A stretch of DNA of 64,000 nucleotides from Russula earlei. Its lineage: Eukaryota > Basidiomycota > Agaricomycetes > Russulales > Russulaceae. Where the stretch lies: the NCBI GenBank assembly GCA_025769875.1, contig JAGFNK010000069.1:1-64000 (forward strand), written 5' to 3'. The number at the start of each line of letters is the position of its first letter. Positions within the stretch are counted from its first letter, which is position 1. A program made the translations under genes and the position numbers. The notes beneath the pieces were generated by a model. It was not told the DNA's origin, searched no databases, and saw nothing but the letters and a program-made list of their open reading frames with translations. Below are positions 25,381 to 36,356 of this stretch, in pieces.

Positions 25381-28192
25381 ATGGACAGTCACAACGCGAA
25401 GGTCAAGGACAAGCATAAATCAAAGAAACGCGAACGTCATGGGGACACAGATGACATGAAAAAACACAAGAAGCGTAAGGAGAAGGAGGCAGTCGTTCGT
25501 GTCGTTGACGATGACCTGGACGGGGAAGACATGTGGGTGGAGAAGAACATCGACATGGATAGCGAGAAGGCGAGAAAGCCACGTCTTTGAAATGGATCCG
25601 TCTAATTGTTTATACCCAAGCCAATTGCAACAGATATACCTACGGCGGAGAGCCTCAAGTTGGTCTCGCGTGCCCAATCCCACCCAGACGATCCATCTCT
25701 CCCCAAACCTGTTGTGGCCGAGTCTTCACTAAAACGAGATGACTGGATGCTTGGACCTTCAACATCCGCCGTTGAATCTCACGCGGTGTCTCGTCCCCAA
25801 GTTGAGAATGCCGACGAGTCTCTCACGGATGGTTACGGTGAACCTTCCACAAGTTCCAGGACTCTTGGCGGTGGAATCGACTTTTTCTCAAGTCTTGGGA
25901 AGGAGAAAGTGAGAAAACCTAAGCCAGACCTACCCGACCCGGACAAGGTAAACCTCCAGACTTATGTACCTAGCTTGGCTTGAATGTTTCGCCCTCTAGC
26001 CACATATCAGCTCGAGAGAGCTAAACACTCAACTCAAAGAGGGAAAATCGCCACGCGAACACTCTGATGTCCAAGCCCCAAAGTCTGTCGCTCCAGGCGG
26101 GCCAGGTTCTCAATGGCGCATGATGCGCCTCCGTCGTGTCTATGAGACCGCGCAAGACGAGAACAGACCCGTCGAGGAGGTTGCAGTTGAGCGCTTTGGC
26201 TCACTCGAGGCATTCGAGCAGTCCAAAGAAGAACGACGCATCCTCGATGAACGCGAGGGCAAGCGTGTTGGGCGCGGACGGGATGCAGTAAAGGGGAAGC
26301 GGCGCGCGGAACCAGATTATCCGAAGGTCGGCGAGAAGGGCTTCATGTTCCACGATCTTGGAGGGAGTGGCACATCGTCGCGTAGTTCGAGCTTCCGACG
26401 ACCTGGCGGGCCAGGAGAAAGCGTAGCGTCCACTCCTTCTCCACAGACGGGTGGCCCGTCTGCTGCCCGTCCACGATTCGATTCGCTTCGCTTGTCCTCA
26501 CAAACGGGCACTCCGGGCCAGCAAGTGCGCACCCCGATACCGTCGGTCATGACGCCGCAGCTTGAAGGCAAGCGTGCGCTATCCCCTTCGTCGCTTAACA
26601 GATTGCAAGCAAAGGTTCTACGCGCTAAGCTGGCCGGGGGGGTAGACGCAGACAAGCTGGAGAAGGAGTACGACGAGGAGATGCGGCGTGCAAATGGCAT
26701 CAGCACGGACGAGGGTGGCGTCCAGACACGCACACGCGTGGAAGTATTGCCTACGCTCGATGGACGCGGAAGACTTTATGATGTTGGACAAGGAAAAGAC
26801 GGCGGAAAGGTGCTCCCTGGGAATAGAAAGAAGAAGGAGAAGGTGTGTTTGTTTCGATTCATGCAGTCGAGTACGAAATCCTTGACGGTCTACGCAAGGT
26901 GGAGACTCGCGATCCGAAAACAGGGGAGATCATCAGGTACAACGCTGACGATGATACCACTACCCTGGGAGAACTGCTACGCCAGGAGAAGTTCGGCGCT
27001 GGAATGGCAGATCAAAAGAACCTCGACATGCAATTTGCGCAGTCCATCATGACAGATGGTGGATTCGTGGTGAGTCCGAGAGTGTCAGCGTGCCTCGTCT
27101 TTTTCAACTGTCATCACTCTGCCAGAATGATCTGGACTATATGGATGACAATGCCGAGAGGTTGGGTAGACAAAAAATGCGTTCAGATGCCATGAAGCGG
27201 CAGTTCGCAATCCAGGGTACGCGCGCTACCCTTTATCCCTATAAGGGACCTAATCTGGTCATTAGACTATAAGCGAACGCAGAAGGCACTAGCGTCATGT
27301 CCTTATTGTTATGGTGAAGATGATTCTCTTCCCAAGGCCCCAATGATCGCCCTCGGTACAAGAGTGTACCTGTCTTGTACACTACACGAGGAGCTGGTTC
27401 CGGGGCACTGCTTGATTGTGCCGATACAACACCACCTGACTATACTCGAAGGTGATGACGATGTCTGGGATGAAATCCGGGTATAAATTGGATTTTCTGA
27501 AATCCATACACATGATTGATAACAAAATCGCAGAATTTCATGAAGAGCCTGATGCGGATGTACTCTGAAGATGACAAAGGGGTTGTCTTCTACGAGACTG
27601 TCATCTCACTGAAGTGGCAGAAGCACAGTGTCATCGAATGTGTGCCTGTTCCATGGGAACAGTTCGACGTTCTCCCCGGCTACTTCAAGGTGCGTAACCA
27701 ACAAGATCTCACTCTTTTTTTTTTCTCTCAACAATTGATGTAGGAGTCTATCGTGATGAGTGAAGCAGAATGGTCGCAACACAAAAAACTGATCGACTTT
27801 TCCACTCGTCCGGGTGGATTTCGACGAATGATGGTCCCCAATCTACCATACTTCATGGTTCAGTTCGACCACAAGGGAGAGAAGGGATATGGTCATGTGA
27901 TCGAGGGCAGCGGGGACTATGCCGGAGACGAGGAAGGATTGGACGAGGGCGAGAAAGGCGGCGGTGATTTTCCGAGGTACGCCTCTGCTTCCTTTCCATC
28001 CCTTTTTTTGGGCCGACCTGTGCCAGATACTTCGCTGGAGAAATCATTGGGAATCTCTTGGAGCTAGAACCCAGACGATGGCGACGTCCTCGACGGTTGG
28101 ACTTTGGCCAGAATAAAGAAAGGGCGGCCAACTTCAGGAAAAGATATGATCTATTCGACTGGACTGGACTAATCGACCGTTCCGGGCGATGA
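25381..28192 (+). CDS. cwf19: CWF19-like spliceosomal / lariat-debranching associated protein
   Basis: Spliceosome-associated protein of the Cwf19/CWF19L2 family, which binds late complexes and works with the debranching enzyme. The start at 25381 reads MDSHNAKVKDKHKSKKRER, then GEDMWVEKNIDMDSEK. After an intron comes IPTAESLKLVSRAQSH. The middle (26120-26830) is a charged/Ser-rich region with LPTLDGRGRLYDVGQG. A 56-nt intron joins KKKEK to VETRDPKTGEIIRYNADDDT. The HIT-like CwfJ N-terminal part reads CPYCYGEDD, APMIALGTRVYLSCTLHEEL and GHCLIVPIQHHLT; the C-terminal part has WQKHSVIECVPVPWEQFDVL and IGNLLELEPRRWRRPRRLDF. The stop is TGA 28190-28192. All motifs are in order without breaks. The gene is divergent from PRP2. 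Confidence 0.93.
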
Positions 28193-29199
28193 CGGAGAAG
28201 GGTTTGCGCAGTCGAGCGACTTGGAGTTGGTTGGTTGACCGGTGCGCCATACGAGTTGTGTATAACTGTTGTATAACTTGTAGATATTGTTACCGTCATA
28301 CCCGGCCCCAGCAGTCGGTCAAGTCACGGAATGTAAGGTCAAATTTGAGATTTGATTTTTTGCTCTGATTGATCAGGTATTCTCATCACATCAGGAGTTA
28401 TGTAGGCCTACAAAAAAAATGGGTCTAGTGCCATCTTGGAGTCATCAAAACAAATGACCGGTGCCTCTCCCTTTCGGTTTTGTTCCACCTGTATCTGTAC
28501 ATAACCATGTCCTCGTCTTGGAGGATCTATCAGGAGCACTATGCTCATCCTTTCCCTTATCTTCTTGTGATCGTTTGCCCCGCTCAATCGTCAACACCTC
28601 GCGCTTGCTTGCTCCGTTCTCGCCCCCTTCACCTCGTTCGTGCGCCGCCGCCCTTTCCCTCGCTGATTACCCTCGCCCTCGCCCTCGCCCTCGCCTCGCT
28701 CCTTGTTCTTGCTCCGCTCTCTCCTTGTCTTTCGGTCTACCCTTCCCCTCAGGTGAACGCCCATTCTCATCGCAGTCAACGACACACACACCGACACATG
28801 TTCATCTTCACCATGACCACGACCACGACTAGTCGGTCATGACAGCGGGCCACGGCGATGACACGGTCACAGCCCCGGCGACGATGCTACGTCCCACGGC
28901 CCCCGATGATGGTGAAGGCGTGAAGCACGTGATCATGGCCACATGACACAGCCATGGGTGAGGAGGACGATGCCCCCGCTATGGATGGCGATCCACGATC
29001 ACAGCGACAACGACAATGCGAGGCCACAGCGACGGTAACGCGTGACTATCATAGCCACGATGAGAGCTTCGCGCGACCACAACAACGCACTCCTATGACA
29101 CCCCAGCGAGAGCAGCGACTGTACAGGACAGTGCACACAGTAGTGATCAATGATGCGCCATTTCTTGCGTTACGAAATGCATGACAGAAATCCCCAGTG
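28193..29199. repeat. Intergenic region with CCCTCG-type simple repeats
   Basis: No gene recognised. Bases about 28670-28700 carry several CGCCCT units in tandem, and 28815-28950 are rich in imperfect CAC/GAC triplets. The open frames are translations of these simple sequences. Confidence 0.5.
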
Positions 29200-29760
29200 T
29201 GATAAGCACTGACCGACGTTTGATTCGCCTTTGCCAGGCTAACAAAACGATGGTTGACCACTGTCAACCTGGAAAATCCTATTCAGGCATTGACAACGCA
29301 GATAATGGGCTGGAGAGAGCCTGGCAGAGGATCAGCCATCCTAACAAAGCACCTGGTGAATTTCTGGACAGCATCCATCAGCCTGACGAAATTTCTCATA
29401 CCTATGATATACTGGAGAGTGTCTGGCCAAGTGGGAGTTCCAGTGCATCAAAAAGTGCAATAAGGTCATCCTTCTGCTTGTAGGAAGACAGGAGGGAATT
29501 AGCATTGAGCTGCGGATGAGAGGCTATGACACACCTGTGAAAGCCCTAATCTCCTCGTGGATCTGTGCCCTGCATGCTGCCCCCTCTGCTGTTTTTTGGG
29601 CCTGTTTGGCCTTTTTGGCTTGCTTCAATGTTTTCCTGCTCCCATTCAGACTCCGCAGCCTGAGTACAGGATTCATGGGCACTGTTGGTCTGATATTCAT
29701 GCTTTGGCTTGCTGGAAGACATGTGGTATACGCGCTTCACGGATGAGTAACGTGATGGTT
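29200..29760 (-). mobile_element. Old repeat remnant with SAP-like coding fragment
   Basis: Noticeably poor in CpG compared with flanking DNA. On the minus strand, fragments in different frames read HEEIRAFTGVS and SLLSSYKQKDDLIALFDALE. The latter resembles the SAP-like motif found intact at 51628-51819 inside the repeat island. No continuous frame. I interpret it as a degenerate mobile-element fragment; the family is not identified. Confidence 0.4.
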
Positions 29761-29879
29761 TTCGACGTGTGCCTTTGAAACGCCGTAACCTAGAATGGAG
29801 ACTGAGACAATCAGTAAAGCACCAGATTTGACGTACCCTTCCGGTCCTGCCTCACATGTATTCTACCGTCAGACTATCA

Positions 29880-31428
29880 ATGCCATTTAAACGTACGGGG
29901 TTCGGGTCTACTCACTCTCTGATACGACCCCAACTCCAAAGCCGTCAGTATTCGACTGTAAAGGAGCAACCTGAAGCAACCCCTCTTCGACGTTCCTATC
30001 TTTATGGTCCGTCGAATCCCGAAGCACGCTCTTGACGACGATGCATAGCTTTTGCTTGGTTTAGTGCCGGCCTCGTCAGAGCGCATGCTTCAGAAGTCTC
30101 TGGCGATCGGATCGGACGTTTTCATCTATGATCTCGAAGACAGCGTCGCACCGACAGAGACGGGAAAGGTCGACGCGAGAGAGCGACTCGTCGAGTTTTT
30201 GACGGCAAGAGGCACCTTGACGCGATCGATGAGCGTCGCTGATCCCTTGTGCACGCAGAAAACGCCGGAGGACCGACTCCCACATCCGTCTCGCATCGCC
30301 GTTCGCGTGAACAGCACGCATACCCCCCTCTTCGAGCGTGACGTCGTTAGCATCGTAAGGCCTGTCTTTCTCCGTCGATCTCTTGGGATGGGCCGGAACA
30401 TGGTCTCTTTAGCTCACTCTTCCCGCCGTTCGGACGCTGGTGCTGCCCAAGGTTACCTCCGTGGAGGACCTGGAGACTGCCACCGACGCGTTGGAAGCGT
30501 TTGGCCGGGCAAAGGGGACCATTCACTTCGTCGCTAGCATCGAAAGTGCGCTCGCTCTCCATAACGTTGGCACGATCGCCGCGTGGAGATCTGTATACGG
30601 ACCCGAGAAGGGTGGCGAGCTTCGGGCGCTCCTGGTGACCGCCTTCTTCATTTGTTGCTGCTACCAGATGCTCACCATGATAATGATCTGCCACGTAGTT
30701 CGGGGCAGAAGACTGTATGGTCTCCCGGCCATCCACGTATCGTAGTTGGCTGACTAGAACGTCCTAGTCTGTGCGGACGCGTCAGTCGTTCGGACGCCGT
30801 CTCGTCAGGAGTTGCTCTACCCTCGGTCCAAGATAGCCGTCACAGCAAATGCATTCGGCCTCGAAGCTATCGACATGGTTCCTGGGTTTCCCTTCCACGA
30901 GCTTGACCGAGTGTCGCTAATCCGCTGCAGGTTTGCGTCAACTACAACGATTCGGAATGTCTGCGGGATGAATGTTCTGACGGCCGGAGATTAGGCTTCA
31001 CTGGCAAGGTATCTACTCTCTGTCACTCAAAGCTTGGGCCCAAGCCATGACAATCTTCCAGCAAGCGGTCCATCCATCCCAAATCGACGTCATCCAAACG
31101 ACCTTTGTCCCGACTGAGCAAGGTGAATTTCTCTATCCAGAACTCGCTCGTGGGGTGCCAAGCTGACCTCCCGTGTGAGAAGAAATTCTGCGTGCGGCAA
31201 AGATAGTGGATAAGATGGCACGGGCACACGCAGCGCAGAAAGGCGCGGTCGGCCTCGACGTGGACAACGAGAAAGGCAACAAGGAGATGATCGATGCCCC
31301 GATGCTGAAGCAGGTGACACCGGTGATTTCATCTAATCATTCGATCACCCTGACTTTCCGCGGTTTAGGCAGAGAAGACCATCCAGATGGCACGCGCTGC
31401 TGGCCTTCCTATCCCGATACTATCTTGA
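29880..31428 (+). CDS. Citrate lyase beta-like protein (CLYBL / citramalyl-CoA lyase), mitochondrial
   Basis: HpcH/HpaI aldolase-fold C-C lyase of the CitE/CLYBL family. Exon 1 from ATG 29880 encodes a basic, Ser-rich presequence (MPFKRTGFGSTHSLIRPQL...) and RRSYLYV, spliced to PASSERMLQKSLAIGSDVFI and YDLEDSVAP. Later exons give IAVRVN, LVLPKVTSVEDLETATDALE and IHFVASIESALALHN. A 16-nt microexon at 30699-30714 restores FGAEDFCADASVVRTPSR, the conserved acidic substrate/metal motif. Then come AVTANAFGLEAIDM, VCVNYNDSECLRDECSDGRR and LGFTGKQAVHPSQIDVIQ. The last exon AEKTIQMARAAGLPIPILS ends at TGA 31426-31428. One intron, near 30215-30260, was not placed exactly. Its role is probably degradation of C5 CoA thioesters in the mitochondrial matrix. 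Confidence 0.9.
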
Positions 31429-31927
31429 GCAAGGGCAGGTCCTTTGCCTTTATATAGTTTAGAATAATCAAATAGCACCTCAAATGCTCACTCTGGAGGT
31501 GGAACTCTGAGTGTCTGCAGACATTCCGTCACTGGTTTCGATCTTCGTTCGCACTGCTTCACCCTTCACCGCAGATCACATTATCTCCGCCGGGCTCTAG
31601 CCCTCACGCCATTGTCTACGACCCTCTTCGCTGTCATAAGAAACACGCCATTAATCGTCTCTTCGACGCATCTCGTCGTAGCCACATCAAGAACGTTCAT
31701 GCAGTCAAGTACCACGATGTCTCCGCAACGACCAGAAGGTATGAAGCCATTGAATCCTCTCTCACGTCATCTGCGGTGTTACTCATCACTGTGCATTTGT
31801 CGGGAGGTTTCCCCGAATGAACCCTTTGCCGTCTTCGACGCACCATTTCCTCTTTCTTCCGGCAGTGGAGGCTGCCAGATACTGATCTTACACCGGACCA
31901 GAAGATTTTTGAGTATATCGGGTGGGG
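31429..31927. other. Intergenic region, no gene recognised
   Basis: No family motif on either strand. It lies between the CLYBL stop and the hairpin pair that borders the Copia gag remnant. Confidence 0.35.
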
Positions 31928-31993
31928 TGGTCTCCCTATAACTCATAGGGAGACCAATACCAAGGCCCAAGAGTCTTGGGCCTTGGTATTGGT
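31928..31993. repeat. Two adjacent perfect hairpins
   Basis: Hairpin 1: 12-bp arms 31928-31939 and 31945-31956, loop 31940-31944. Hairpin 2: 19-bp perfect arms 31953-31971 and 31975-31993 with a 3-nt loop. They overlap by four bases and sit at the downstream edge of the Copia gag remnant. Confidence 0.9.
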
Positions 31994-32420
31994 GTCAAGA
32001 GTGTGTTGATCAAATTCATCAGTGATCAATTCAACGATAGTGTCGGTGGTAACTGTGTGCCCGCCAATATAGGCGGCAGTAGAGATAGCGTTAACTGAGG
32101 GTTGATAAGAGGGGGGTAGCGATCCCATCAAGATCGACGCATATTCAAGTACGCTCTTGTCCATGATCCGAGCTGTTCTCGGAGATCGGCTATTTTCTCC
32201 AGGTGCGTCCGGACTTCACCACAACGCATTGATTGCAAACGATAGCTTGGGTGCGAGTCTCATATAACGTACTCGAACAGGTCTGGTTCTGATTTGAGTG
32301 AAGACGCTATTTGGGATTGACGCCCCTATGAGCTGCTTCACTGTGGCATTGTCCATATCCCATTCGAGCTTGCGGCGTCAAGTGGCCCACATTACCGATA
32401 GCAATGTATGCCAGCGAGAC
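31994..32420 (-). mobile_element. Ty1/Copia retrotransposon gag remnant (UBN2-type)
   Basis: Minus-strand pieces in gag order: WDMDNATVKQLIGASIPNSV (about 32360-32300), RLQSMRCGEVRTHLEKIADL (about 32250-32190), and after a frame change DKSVLEYASILMGSLPPSYQ and TDTIVELITDEFDQH (about 32160-32000). The LPPSY and EL-TDE-Y/F motifs are typical of Copia gag. The open part ends within the hairpin pair at 31928-31993. No protease, integrase or reverse transcriptase is present, so this is a truncated, frameshifted remnant. Confidence 0.8.
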
Positions 32421-32752
32421 ACTGACTTCGGTGAGATGTTCTGTCAGTCCTCGGGATTGGAAGGTCCACATCATACAATCACGGTAAGTGACCCACTAAT
32501 TTTTCAATGGGAATTTTAAGATCGTCGGTCATGTTTGTTACAAGTAAATGAGTGTGTTTGAGTAACTAGCGCTCGAGTTCAATTTCTGCTACTCTAGTAC
32601 CTCAATATCACAGGCACCTCTCTTCATGTAAAGGATACCTACAGCTCGCATTGTCGTCATAGATTTTTACATCGATGTCGCAACGCAAATAGCAATTACT
32701 CATTTACAATTACCGGTGCCATCGAATCGAAAAGCTACATCCGGACGCGCCA
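32421..32752. other. Intergenic region, CHL1 3' flank and probable degraded repeat
   Basis: Nothing firmly recognisable. It probably includes more degraded Copia sequence on the left and the 3' untranslated region of CHL1 on the right. Confidence 0.35.
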
Positions 32753-35700
32753 TCAACTTCTTTTGTTGGCAAAGAATTGACCAGCAGTCTTAATTGCTTG
32801 GCCAAATGATTGTGTTACGATGAGGGATTTCCCGATCCAACTGGGCAGCTTATTATGAATTTTTTCGGACTGGTAGCGCGCGTCAACCAGGACAAGCATC
32901 GACCAATCGTTCTTATGACGGATGGCGCGACCTGTGGGCAGCATAACTGAGCCGTACTGTACTCGGCTCATGTTCGAGCCCCCACCGATACGCACCGATG
33001 CTCTGGTTCACCGAGTTCATGCACATGTTCTCGTACAGTTCTTTCCCTGCCGTGCCGTAGGCAGAGTTCGAATTCTTCGGCGCAATTCCTCCAGCGAGTC
33101 GGTCTGCGTGCTTGAGCCGCTCTTGAAGTTCCGCGGATCCCAAATTGGCGAAGGGCAGGCCGATCACCATGACCATCCGGGCGAGGTCGTCTGAGAAATT
33201 CAATCCTTCGGACAGTTTTGCCCCAACGACAGCCAGTAGAAGTGCACCCTTTGCCTGTGCAAAAGGAGTCATCGATGAAGTATCTCAATTGATCGAGGCG
33301 ACATACACTACTTCGGATTTCCTCTGCATACTCGGTCAGAAGTTCGTTGACACCAGTTGACGACTCCGTGAAAACCTGTGCGATGGGGATGTTAAGAACA
33401 GGGACAAGTCTGGCGGTAGCCGCGCGCCTTTTTCTTATTCTGTATAGAACCCATAATACCTCTCTCCTCCCACAAGTTCTTGACCTTTTCAAGAGTTTTG
33501 TAGGAAGGTAGAAAGACCACCATCCCCCCGGGCACAATCCTACAAAAATTAGCCACGATTTGTCCGAGTTCGAATAACTAGAATAGGATGGGCATAAGGT
33601 ATTGCGCTAGTACAAATGAATTTACAAGATCTCGTTTTTCCATGTTGGAAAACTTGAAATTTAGCTCGTTCCCGTGCGGTCCGCGGGGAATAATTAGGGT
33701 CTGCAAGTTGGATTCAGGAGTGATATGGTTGCAAGAGAAAAGAGCAATGGTCGAGCTCGGCATGTGAGAGAAGAGTTGACTGGTCAAGTCTGACATCTGT
33801 GGAATACTTGAGGTGCAACGCTAAAACGAGACAAGTATCAAATGAGTCCCTACAGGTGACATTGTCCCCCCCGCTAAGATGACAGATCGTGCGACGTCTA
33901 CAACCTCGCGGAACTGAGGTGCGGGATTCAAGGATTGATATTTGATCTGAATTTCAGGGGCGCTGTGCTCATTTGAAGCAGGCTTGTGTGTGAAAACGAT
34001 GCGACCGTCTGTTGGGACATAAGTTTTCCCTGAATCATCCTCACGTTAAGTGACGTAGAAGTACCGTCGGTGGCTGCTGCCAGGGCAGTGATGAATTGTT
34101 GCACCGCGTACAGCGGCGGCGTTCCCATCTCGGAATGGTGCGAGGTGCCTGCTAGTTTATTGGCTAGGTAACGTACTAGTATGTTGTGCACAAATACCAA
34201 CCGCTTTGATCGGTCTTAGCTTTCGCCTTCTGGGTATACGAAGTGATTTTCCTCGCTAGCTATTGTTATCGGTAAGTGTACCCTGGAGAGACGAACGAGA
34301 GGCGGTACCATGCCTTGCTCTTGCGAAGATAATTCTGAATTTCAAGGAAATTGATCTCTTCGAGTTTTTGACCTAGCTTTGCAAGCAAACCATCAACTGT
34401 CATCACCTCAGATGGGTTCTGCTGTTGCCAGTTTGAGAGTAAGCCCTTCAGTGAGTGAAGAAGGCGGTACAGGCGCTTTAGGTGAAGCACATGCTTCGAC
34501 GCCAGTCTGTTCTTGAAATTTGATACGTATGCGGTCAGCTGTTCCAGGCAAAGGTTTAGGGTGCCCAATGGTAGTGTGACGGTGGACAATGCGAGCAAAG
34601 ATGATATGAGATCTGGGGGAATTCGTAAGACGATGAACCTTTAAGGCGTGTACTCTGAAAAATACTCACTGTGAGCTTCGTCTATGACAACAACTTGGTT
34701 TGTCAAGTCTATACTCAGGGCTTCTCGAGCGTCGCGATGAAGCAGAAGATTGTAAGGTAATGTGACTATCTGCAGAGCATTCATCCCATCATTTAAGTCA
34801 CCCCAGTCAAAGATATCGACGAACTTCTGCTTGCGAAATAGCTTCGCGCGACGCAAAATACGGACAGGTATGGGATGCTTGACCAGCAACAATCAAGTCT
34901 TCGATGTCCTTCGGAGATGCCTTTGGTCATCGTTGTTGTGAGAAAGGCAAATCAGAGGCGAGGAAAGTGCGAACCAGGATCTGGTCGCGGAAGTCATGCA
35001 AACGGTTATCTTCTACGGCGTCTGGCTTTGGTAGATACGGACATCGCTTATCACCTCCAGCTGTGTGCCGAAAATCTTGTCACTTGAATACAGGAGAGAA
35101 CTAACAATGAAACAATACCCTGCAGAAGCTCACGGCAACGCTCATCGAGATCTCCGCCTTTCGCCTTTACGTTTTCATTCAAACAAAGCTGTTTCCGTGA
35201 GCCAAGGCTCACAAAGCGAATTTCAGGGGGTCCGCTGGTACCGTCCGCATCAGAGTTCGTTGGTTCGTACTTCCGTTTCCCACCACCGCCTTCCTGTCCT
35301 TTGGTTGTTGGACGGCTGAGAGTGGACACGTTCGCATTGCGATGGGCTTCGCGGCGAAGTTTTCTCAGCTCAGGCACGATTTGAGACAGCTGAGAGTGTG
35401 TTCGTGAGGCATAGAAAATCTTAGTGCATGTTGGACGGTCATTATTACGGTCCGCTGAATTTGCATAGCTCAGACTCCTTTTCCTGAAGTGTGATGGATA
35501 TGAGATGATGATGCTTCCGAAAGTAATACATCCCTCACCAAACTTCGCTTTCTACATCGCCGTTCTCGTCATCACCAGGGAGGAAAGACTCTTCTTCATC
35601 TTCATCGGAAGCCGTCTCTTCGTGGCTATAGAGTTTCTGTAGTAAATTAGGCATAATTTCTCAAGAAGCGAGAAGGCACAGGTGACACACTTGTCTTTTA

Positions 35701-36203
35701 ACATTTCGCACAAAAAGGTTTCTTTGGATATCTTCGCGCTTCCGCGCAAGGGCTAGACGCTCCTCATAATCTGCTTCATCCGCCTCCAGTTCTCTGCGAA
35801 GTCGATCGCGGGTCTGTGAGATGACCCACTCTGGAGCTGAGGGTTTTCTAAATATCAAAGCATGCCATTCGTCTCGTTGTGACACCAACCGTCGTCACTT
35901 GTTAAAGCATCGAGCTGGCCCTTACGAGCTCGGTACTTATCGTCATCCAGCCAGGTGAGGGTGGAAGAAAGCAAGCTCAAAGTCTTTCCCTAGAACCGCA
36001 TTAGGTCATATCTACAGGTGTCATTGTGACTACAAACTGACTGTCCCAGTCGGGCTTTCAGCGATGGAAACTTGACGGTGCTCAATCGCAGAGTAGATGT
36101 GACGCATCAGCTCGACCTGGATCGAGTATGGGGGGTCAAAAGGGAAGACTGGAAATGAATCGGGAGTAGGTAGTGTTAGGGAAGATCCTTGCGTAGCGGC
36201 CAT
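32753..36203 (-). CDS. chl1: ATP-dependent DNA helicase CHL1 (DDX11/ChlR1)
   Basis: Superfamily 2 iron-sulfur helicase (XPD/FANCJ group) needed for sister-chromatid cohesion at replication forks. Start ATG 36203: [20 protein letters not shown], then [20 protein letters not shown] (Q-motif region) and Walker A ESPTGTGKT split by an intron near 36030. Next come [20 protein letters not shown] and [13 protein letters not shown]. Four Cys fit the 4Fe-4S domain: QLCLN, DERCREL, KRCPYL and HTCPYF. Walker B is VVVIDEAH (about 34690). The C-terminal half has [48 protein letters not shown] and MLVLVDARY, ending FFANKRS, stop at 32753. Apparent in-frame stops near 34900 and 34830 fall inside GT-AG introns that join IL to ASPKDIEDL and AE to IVTLPYNLL, so the gene is intact. 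Confidence 0.95.
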
Positions 36204-36356
36204 AAGTTCTCTGAAATAGCAGCCCCGAATCAACTCTCGGGAGTTGCGAGTCGGACGTGACGCGACGCGTTACGTCACGTCATGTGCCCATGAAATTACT
36301 GATTCATTCCCCCCACGAACGCGCATACGCAACGGGTGTGTTCAGCACTTCTCCTG
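36204..36356. promoter_or_regulatory. Shared divergent CHL1/POL12 promoter with MluI cell-cycle box
   Basis: 153 bp between two divergent start codons. It contains a perfect ACGCGT (MCB, the MBF/Mbp1 target) at 36265-36270. Next to it are CRE-like TACGTCA at 36271-36277 and a second ACGTCA at 36276-36281. MCB elements drive G1/S expression of replication genes in yeasts; here both flanking genes are replication-fork genes. Function is inferred from sequence only. Confidence 0.65.

Noticed and set aside
26838..26900. A 20-nt ultrashort intron in CWF19 near 26846-26865
   Set aside because: A normal 56-nt intron ending just before GTGGAGACTCGC joins KKKEK to VETRDPKTG, the conserved sequence, so no unusual intron is needed.
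28640..28710. CCCTCG hexamer array as an internal telomere-like repeat
   Set aside because: Fungal telomere repeats are TTAGGG-type; this is a short imperfect simple repeat in a CT-rich intergenic region.
34830..34960. Apparent in-frame stop codons in CHL1 suggesting a pseudogene
   Set aside because: Both fall within short GT-AG introns whose removal restores family sequence ([11 protein letters not shown] and [11 protein letters not shown]).
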